DNA of 64,000 nucleotides from Scolanthus callimorphus (Eukaryota; Cnidaria; Anthozoa; Actiniaria; Edwardsiidae), in contig CM066915.1 in NCBI GenBank assembly GCA_033964015.1, forward strand, positions 12,423,573-12,487,572. Reading direction: 5' to 3'. The position numbers and the translations under genes are program-made. Positions 57,333 through 64,000 of the stretch are shown here, in pieces. The notes beneath the pieces were generated by a model. That model was not told the DNA's origin. It saw nothing but the letters and a program-made list of their open reading frames with translations, and ran no database searches. Position 1 is the stretch's first letter. Every line of letters begins with the position of its first letter.

Positions 57333-58163
57333 TACAAAATTGGCATACATGTTCTATGAATCACCCCTAATAGATTTGGAAGGGGTGCCAAAAAATCGGA
57401 CATCAAGGGGGGGGTGACGGGAATTTTGTCAAATTATCATAAGATATTCAGTGCGATGTGTCAATTTGGTAAGTGTGCAGCTGACAAAAATTGGCATATA
57501 TGTTCCATTGATCGCCCCAAATAGATTTAGAAGGGATGCCAAAATCGGACACCAATGGGGAGGGGAAGGGAATTTTTGTCAAATTATCAATAATATGTTC
57601 AATTTGATGGGCCAATTTAAGTGTGCAACTGCCGAAATGCGGCACATATCTCCCATGGGCACACCTAACAGATTCAGAAGGGGGGGGGGGGGGGGGGGGG
57701 GGGGGCAAAAGACGGACACAAGAGGGAGGGAAGGTGATTTTTTGTCAAATTATAATAATATATTCAATTTGACATGTAAATCCATGTCCCCGAGTGTCCA
57801 ATATTTTGGCATCTATTCTTAATCTGTGAAGGGTGATCAATGGATCACGTATGCCAAATTTGATCAGTTGTACACTTATATTAATTGACATCAAATTAAA
57901 TATGTTATGATAATTGACAAAATTTCCCTCCCCTCCCCCTTCGTGTCCGATTTTTTGGCACCCCTTCTGAATCTGTTAGGGATGATTCATGGAACAAGTA
58001 TGCCAACAATTGAATTGTTGAACACTTAAATTAACATGATAAATTGAATATATTATATAATTTGACACAATTTCCCTTCCGATTTCTTGGCACTCCTCCT
58101 AGATCTGTTAGGGGTGTTCCATGGAGGACATGTGCCAAATATGGTGATTTGCACACTTAAATA

Positions 58164-58314
58164 GGCCATGTTCGAATTACGCTCCAATGGCTACAAACAA
58201 TAACCTCAAGTCGAGGCTTTCTTCTGAAATTACTGTAAATGTATTAGAACTTGGAGAAAGCCTCGATTTGAAGCTTTTGCCTTGTGAGCATTGGAGCGTA
58301 ATTCGAACCTGGGC
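58164..58314. mobile_element. Small fold-back element within the satellite
   Basis: TTCGAATTACGCTCCAATGG and the inverted CATTGGAGCGTAATTCGAA bound about 150 bp; AAGCCTCGA/TCGAGGCTT is a second inverted pair inside. The satellite sequence (ACTTAAAT / TTGACACATC) resumes on either side. Confidence 0.7.
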
Positions 58315-58520
58315 TATTGACACATCACACTGAATATATTATGATAATTTGACAAAATTCCCCTTACCTCTCCCCTTGGTGTCCTTTTTTTGGCACCCCT
58401 TCTGAATTTATTAAGGGTGATGCATGGAACATGTATGCCAATTTTGGTCAGTTGCACACTTAAATTGACACGTCAAATTGAACATATTATGAGAATTTGA
58501 CAAAATTCCCCTCCCCCCCT

Positions 58521-59189
58521 TAATTTCAAAATGTAACATCTTTCTGGAATTCTTTAAAACTTATCAGGAAACACGTAGCTTTATTCAAAGCATGAATTCA
58601 GCTATTTTTTGGCCAGAAAAATAGCATTGCATTTTGGTGACAAAACTGCCCCTCCCCACCCCTACACAGTGCGAATCGCGTGGCACCCCTTGGAGTTCTG
58701 TTCAAAATGATGCAAGGAATATTTATGCTTAATTTTGTGCCTTTACGCGAAATTGCACAAAAAAGTCACTAAGCCACTCTACTAAACAAGCAACGTGCAA
58801 GCGCTCGATATCATTCCCATCGACCCCCGCGTTCAGGAATTCGCTATTTTTCATTTACCTATACTCAAACTTAATTGAAATAGCTGTATACATGTAAGAG
58901 GTGGCAAATGGTTTATCAAAAAATCCAATTTCTCACCAAATTTATTTTTAATTCAGTAAGTATACAGAGCTTGCAGTGTTTTGTTTATTAGAACAGCTCA
59001 GATCTCAGTTCATTTTGCTTTCTTGGCAGACAAACTGAGCACTTCAGTTCTGGCAACAGCTATGAAGCTATCACTTTTAGTGAAACTAGACGCATAACTG
59101 CGTGAACTCGGGCTTCCGTAAAGGTATGACAGTATCATAGACATACCTTTAAAAGTCTCCACTAAACTTGTCATGGAAATTCTTTAAAC
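58521..59189. other. No recognised gene
   Basis: AT-rich, decayed satellite at the left (TGGCACCCCTTGGAGTTCTG near 58681); otherwise nothing recognised. Confidence 0.3.
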
Positions 59190-59660
59190 TTTTTTATAGC
59201 GGAGCTCCTTGCGGCGGCCGCCGCAAAGCGGAGCACCATACCTAAGAAAACAGCGTCAAAACTGCAAATATAGTATTGGGTACCCTGTGTGAGTATTTGA
59301 GTAACCTGTGGAAATTGCTAGGGGTCGATCCGATTTTTGGACGTCTCAGCAAGTCCCGGATGTGTACGTTTTCCTGTCTACCCTACGTCACAATAGCCCT
59401 ATTGTGACGTCAAGCATGCTCAACTAACGGGGGAGGGGCGCGTTGCCAGCAGGGAGTGCTCAACTAACGGGGGAGGGGTGCGTTGTCAGGGGGGTGTTGA
59501 TGCTCACGTGAAAGCTAAATCACAGGCACAAAAAGACTACAGGGCTGTTAGCGGCTGAAAAAACGACCTACAATAATTACTCAAAGGAGAAATGCCCGAA
59601 GACGAAAAGAAGAAGCCATGGAATCCAAAGAGTTGGTAGAATAGGGAATAATAATCAAGT
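59190..59660 (-). repeat. Dispersed repeat, reverse copy of 22600-23115
   Basis: Contains the AGCGGAGCTCCTTGCGGCGG hairpin, GGATGTGTACG, CACAATAGCCCTATTGTG, CTCAACTAACGGGGGAGGGG (twice in tandem, 59409 and 59459) and TAGCGGCTGAAAAAACGACC in reverse order to the 22-kb copy. Confidence 0.7.
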
Positions 59661-60503
59661 TGGAGTATTTTCTTTGCCGGCTTGCTCCTGAAATTCTTCC
59701 ATGCAGTCGGAGTTTCAAGGCCGAGAAAAAACACTCTGTCTCCAACTGCAGAACCGTGCTATCACTTACGCCTCAAAGGATAAAAATACGCGAAGAGGAA
59801 GCCATAGAATACAAACATTGGGTCGAGGGATGAGGAAGGGATCGAGGAATGTCAAAATTATCGTAGAAGAGCAGAAAGAAATGGAAGCACCAGAGAGACC
59901 TAGACGGAAATTGCGCCCGGCGGGAAGAAGGGGGAAGAGGAAGCCGGGCAAGCAAAAAGTAAACCACCAAAGAGAGGCATCCTGTTCTTGCCATCATATC
60001 TTTTTGAGACTACTCGATAGTCGAGGATTAACATGGAAACGGTTTTTCCCCTTGCCCTAGACTTTGAGTGAACCACAAATTTTCGGCTCTCCTCGACAGT
60101 TGATGGACTAAGACAATTTTTTTTAAACAGAAACTTTCGGTACCTTGAACGACACAACGCCTGGCGAGCGCCGACACCGAGCGTGGGGTATAGTCTAATT
60201 GGATCTCTGTTCACCGAAAACACAAACTTCACTTTACAGGAAGCGGAAATAAAGTTTCTATTGACAAACGTCTTTGCTCATGACCACCACGTGACCCGAA
60301 GCGGCAAGAGTTGTAGTCACACACGATAGCCTGCCCTGTTTGTTTTCGAGTTTTCGAGTCGTTTTCACGAGGAAAAATTACAGGCTGCAATTCTATTTAA
60401 TTAGACACATGTTCTACTTCTCCACTGAATGCGAAAGTGTCAGGACTATAGCTGAATTCACAGGAACTGAAAACGTTTGTCACGAGTTACAGGTACAACA
60501 ACA

Positions 60504-60693
60504 ATGGCGCCCAAATCGAGCTCGGGAGTTTTCGTGTTTTGCCGTGTTTTGTGGGTTCTTCAGCTCCCTAGACATGGAATAGCTTTGAAAGTCACGTATA
60601 TAATGGGTGCGGTGTCGATTGGAAACTCACTGTTCGCTGGAGTTGGACAAACATTCAGTATGAAGTGGACTAAACGGCAAGCTCTTAAAATTG
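60504..60693 (+). CDS. Possible first coding exon of a host gene
   Basis: It starts at ATG 60504 in a good context (CAACAATGG) with MAPKSSSGVFVFCRVLW and ends KRQALKIG against a donor GTAAGAAT at 60694. A hydrophobic stretch (VTYIMGAVSIGNSLFAGVG) suggests a membrane segment. The NSLFAGVG pattern is loosely like the start of Mpv17/PXMP2-type membrane proteins, but I cannot confirm it. The next exon was not found. Confidence 0.35.
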
Positions 60694-61152
60694 GTAAGAA
60701 TGTTTTTTGTTTTATGAGAAATATTTTCTCTGACTAGACGATCTCTTCAGGAAATTTGATTCCTCGGCCGTACGATTTAGAAAGATGACCAGACTTTCAA
60801 CTGTGTTTTGGCCATTCATTAAATTATAGAATTGATTACTTTATTCTATCTATTGATAGCTAACTTTTCTATTATAATTTATTTCTTGAAAACCTTCCAC
60901 CCCAGTCAAATATAAGTTAAATTTGATTCATCTATAATATTTTCCTTGCTCAAAGGAAAGCCAGCAGAGTCATACAACGTTTTCCCATTTCTGTTGGATC
61001 GGAATAAAGAGAGCCTCTGTTATATGTTTCCGCCGTAGTTTCATTGTTTTCTAAAACCCAATAGATGTATCTTGATCCAAGTTTTTCAAACTTTTCTCAG
61101 GGGGAGCATGCCCCCTCAACCAAAATTATTTTGTTTTTCTGTCTCATTTCTA

Positions 61153-61200
61153 TCCCCCCCCCCCACCCCCCCCCCCCCCCCCCCCACCACCACCACCACG
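61153..61200. repeat. Poly-C and (CAC)n tract
   Basis: CCCCCCCCCCACCCCCCC... followed by CACCACCACCACCACG. Confidence 0.85.
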
Positions 61201-61547
61201 AAAAAAACCCATTTTTTTTCAGTACCTTTTTTGCCTTTCTGGACATCTTGTAAACCTGAAACTTCATGAATTTCAGACCCTTCTACAAAATTGCTCCACC
61301 CATAATATGGAGTTATGTATTTGGAACACTTTGGACATTGCAGCCTTCTGCTTAACACCCGTATGGCCAGGAGTAATAGTGTCTGGTCCAATATCTTTTG
61401 AAGGGTCTGCACACATTAGGAACTTGGGTTATTTCCATTATAAAATTTAGATGGCAACCTGTTTCAATATACAGCTGAGAGTTTTTATAGAATTGGGTTG
61501 ACATAGAGTTTCATTGTAGTACTCCAGGGTGGAGAACTTTGACATTA

Positions 61548-62529
61548 GGGACCGTTCATTTTTTATCAGGGAGGGGGGGCTGGTGGAAATGAGGGGAGAC
61601 CCTGTATTTTTTTTGGGTGGCCCCCCCTTTCATGTCCATATTTTTTTTAGGTGGCCCCCCAAAATCCAATGTATTTTTTTCTGGTGCCCCCCCCCCCCCT
61701 ATAAATGCTTGCCCTGTAAGATAGACTCTTGCCTAAGTGATGCAGTCTCATTCTTCTTAACGTTTTTCTTACTTCTGTCAAAGCTAAGGAACCGATCCCC
61801 CCTGAGAACTATTAAACGTTTTCGTGACACCCACCTCAGGTCCCCTATTTGACCTAGTAGAAGACATTTTACATAAAGAGGGGGTCACATAATCTTTGCG
61901 CACGAAGCGCGCCCAAATTTTTATAACCGCATTTCATCGAGCCTCAGAAAAAGGGTAGATGTTTTTTTGTGTATAGTAAACAAAGCCTGTCAGGACCCCA
62001 GGAAATATGCTAATTATATAGGTTAGATGAAAGCTCCTAGTGAAGGGCTCTTGAGCCTTTAGGTAATATTTTTCATGCGCTCCGCAAATGAAGAAATTAT
62101 TATTATTCATGCGCTTGAAGCGCGCCCAAATGACTAAATGTTGAACTCACGCTTACCTAAGGTGTGTTCTTTCAAACATAGAGACTGCCCAGCAGGCCTA
62201 TCAGTGCATATTATATGTTAAATTCTGCATGCGCGCGAAGCGTGCCAAAATTTTTCATTAGTAAGTATTGAGTGAAATTAGAAACATATAAGCGAGTTGA
62301 AACATGTAACAAACATATTGCATGCTGTAAAAAATACAAACTTTTCGTTTCCTCCCTGTTATGTGCTTGTATTTTTTTGGGTGACCCCCCCCCCCCTTTA
62401 GTGGCGTATTTTTTTGGATGACCCCCCCTTTGAGGCCGTATTTTTTTGGGTGACCCCCCACCCCCCCCCCCCCCCCCCCCCCCCTCATTTCCAACAGCCC
62501 CCTCTCCCTGATAAAAAATGAACGGTCCC
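61548..62529. mobile_element. Harbinger-like inverted-repeat element with TTA duplication
   Basis: TTA lies on both sides (61545-61547, 62530-62532). The ends GGGACCGTTCATTTTTTATC and the complement are inverted for over 40 bp (AGGGAGGGGG-CTG-TGGAAATGAGGGG). The interior is the dispersed repeat also at 19980-20490, with GTATTTTTTTGGGTGACCCC blocks and C-runs. PIF/Harbinger elements duplicate TWA; no transposase is seen. Confidence 0.75.
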
Positions 62530-62599
62530 TTATATTTCTCCTTTTCATTTGTTGTTCATGGCATACATTTTGTTTCCAAAATAGACCAAAATCAAGCAA

Positions 62600-63279
62600 G
62601 CAATTCTAAGTGTTTCAGTAACTGGATTTTTGGCCACTTTGCCAAAATTGCCCGGAATCCTGGTAAAATGTCTGATATTTATTTCTCTGGCGTATCTATC
62701 AATAATATTATCTTGTGAAATTATTCCACTTACTATTCTGTCAGGTAATGCAGTTTTTTCCACTGAGGAATCAATATTGTCCTGAATAAATCATGAAAGT
62801 TATTGTGCCCCACTGTCCTGTGCATTGAAAAGAGACCCCCACCCCTATGGAATTTCTATAAAAAAAAGTACAGTATTTGTATGGAAAAGAGCAGGGAGCA
62901 TGCTAATTCTGACTGTAAGCCATGGGACATGTGGCAAGCAATAACATAAATCAAGCCAATCAAGCAATTAAATTTATTTAAAATTTGAAAACTTTTTTAG
63001 GGTTGAAAAAGATTACCTGATATTTTAGGGGGATATTTTTCGGATATGTTGCAGGGAGAGGCACCAAATTAGGCAAGATATAGGGATTAGGGGATATTTT
63101 GGTCCCCAGACTTGCCTCTATGCAATCTATACAATCCCTCTGTGTTGAAATCAAACAATTCACTTGTGACCGAGAAAACTCTGGGCAGAGAGATATGGTA
63201 TTTGTGTAGGGACAGCATAAAACTGTCTATCTCAGGGGTCATATGAGTCAAGAAATAGGACAGGGAAATTCTTGTTAGG
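62600..63279. other. No recognised gene
   Basis: No coding exons, repeats or sites supported. Confidence 0.3.
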
Positions 63280-63545
63280 GCTGCTGTTAGGCCTAACAAC
63301 CCCAACAGTCCAAAACAGCATAGGGTTGCTGTTAGGGACAAACAGCAGGGAGGAAGGCATTCCTTACTCCCACGTCTAAAAGGTGGGGCACATATTATGA
63401 TCAACACCTGACAGCCCTAACAGGTCTTACAGCCCATATAGCCCTTACAGCCCTGGTTGGCCTGACAACCCTAACAGCCAACAAACCTAACAGTCTGTTA
63501 GGTCTGTAAGTGGTGTTAGGGTTGTTAGGTGTTTATCATAATTTG
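63275..63545. repeat. CCTAACA/TGTTAGG motif cluster
   Basis: TGTTAGG or CCTAACA and CCCTAACAG occur many times on both strands (GCTGTTAGGCCTAACAACCC, CAGCCCTAACAGG, TAACAGTCTGTTAG). GGGGCACATATTATGATCAACACC and GGTGTTTATCATAATTTGTG-CCCC form an inverted pair around the right half. Confidence 0.6.
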
Positions 63546-63644
63546 TGCCCCGTCTTTTAAAGTGCCACTAAAGGCAGAAGTCAACTACATTTCATCAAAA
63601 AATCCATTATCCAAAGGAACAGTCGTAACGAAAGAAAAATGTGT

Positions 63645-63975
63645 TAACCACGCACCGTTTATACTTTATTGATTTTTGAATATTTCTGATTGGCGATTTT
63701 TTTTTCGTTCAACTATGTGTTTCTTCATCCTGTGGGGTGAACAATGGCTCCTGTGACACATGAAGAAGACATAGAAAGTAGAACAAAGACCACAAGGAAG
63801 ACAATGAAAGAAGAACAAAGGCCTTCTTTGTTGTATTTTCTATGTCTTCTTCATGCGTCATAGGAACCATTGTTCTGAAGAACTTCTCCCCCAAGATGCA
63901 TCGCGCATAGTTGAACGAAAAAAAACGCCAATAGAAAGTATTCAAAAATCAATAAAATATTAACGACGCGCGTAA
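63645..63975. mobile_element. Fold-back element at the right edge
   Basis: TTTATTGATTTTTGAATA..TTGGCG near 63666 and the inverted CGCCAATAGAAAGTATTCAA-AAATCAATAAA near 63926 form the outer arms; GAAGAAGACATAGAAA and TTTCTATGTCTTCTTC form an inner pair. No coding sequence. Confidence 0.65.
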
Positions 63976-64000
63976 AGCACATTTTTGTTTCGCTACTGTT

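Larger units (their letters stand above)
53395..58520. repeat. Diverged ~120-bp satellite in two orientations
   Basis: Units contain TTGGCATA-ATGTTCCAT, CACCCCTAA-AGATT, AGAAGGGGTGCCAAAAAATC, GGACACCAAGGGGG and GGAATTTTGTCAAATTAT. The plus orientation covers 53395-53536 and 57335-57800; the reverse orientation runs from 57810 to 58520, making a large inverted pair. It is interrupted by 53539-57332 and 58164-58314, and includes a G-run at 57680-57705. Confidence 0.8.

Noticed and set aside
59701..60060. 119-codon Arg-rich open frame
   Set aside because: Begins within or beside a dispersed repeat, low-complexity basic composition, overlapped by frames on the other strand; not convincing.
63275..63545. 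Interstitial telomere repeat
   Set aside because: The motif is TGTTAGG/CCTAACA with irregular spacing, not tandem TTAGGG.

Overview
The window looks like repeat-rich, gene-poor animal DNA, most likely from an anthozoan cnidarian such as a coral. This is an inference from the mix of spliced genes with GT-AG introns, L1/Tx1-type, CR1/L2-type and DIRS-type retroelements, many short inverted-repeat transposons and long satellites. I see no bacterial operons, tRNA, rRNA or CRISPR. Almost every recognisable coding sequence belongs to a mobile element; only one weak candidate host exon was found (60504-60693).

The most interesting region is about 2.5-12.5 kb. Three apparently intact genes sit between two unusual repeat arrays. 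A spliced plus-strand gene (5193-8668, about 1002 codons) encodes a superfamily 3 (SF3) helicase with a perfect PCNA-binding (PIP) box at its C-terminus. Convergent to it on the minus strand are a small single-box cyclin (8844-9170), with an E2F-like site and a CCAAT box in its promoter, and a 591-residue tyrosine recombinase (9325-11100) with an N-terminal C2H2 zinc finger and a C-terminal Myb/SANT domain. On the left is an array of seven long palindromes whose arms carry three 9-bp iterons (2637-4160). On the right is about 1 kb with some 49 GGAAC/GTTCC motifs (11454-12466), and a small patch of the same motif lies at the far left (2517-2572). My reading is a self-replicating mobile element or virus-like element that recombines by its own tyrosine recombinase, melts its own origin, recruits host PCNA and pushes the host cell cycle. 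I do not know a named family with this gene set.

12.6-25 kb is a mosaic of gag-like fragments, a 50-bp minisatellite with dimeric higher-order structure, and inverted-repeat transposons with clear target-site duplications (18166-18887, 20868-21654). 25.4-30.6 kb is a full-length L1/Tx1-type retrotransposon with a 12-bp target-site duplication, a poly(A) tail and two single-base frameshifts in A-runs. It is followed directly by a second copy of the 18-kb transposon family (30672-31419).

34.4-43.5 kb is a three-level nest: a second L1-type element is split in ORF1 by a DIRS-type retroelement, whose recombinase gene is in turn split by a 1.7-kb element with two identical 185-bp terminal repeats. 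43.5-64 kb holds satellites rich in CRE-type palindromes, a decayed CR1/L2-type fragment (51.5-52.7 kb), a diverged 120-bp satellite interrupted by a 3.8-kb TA-flanked transposon (53539-57332), several miniature transposons and homopolymer tracts.
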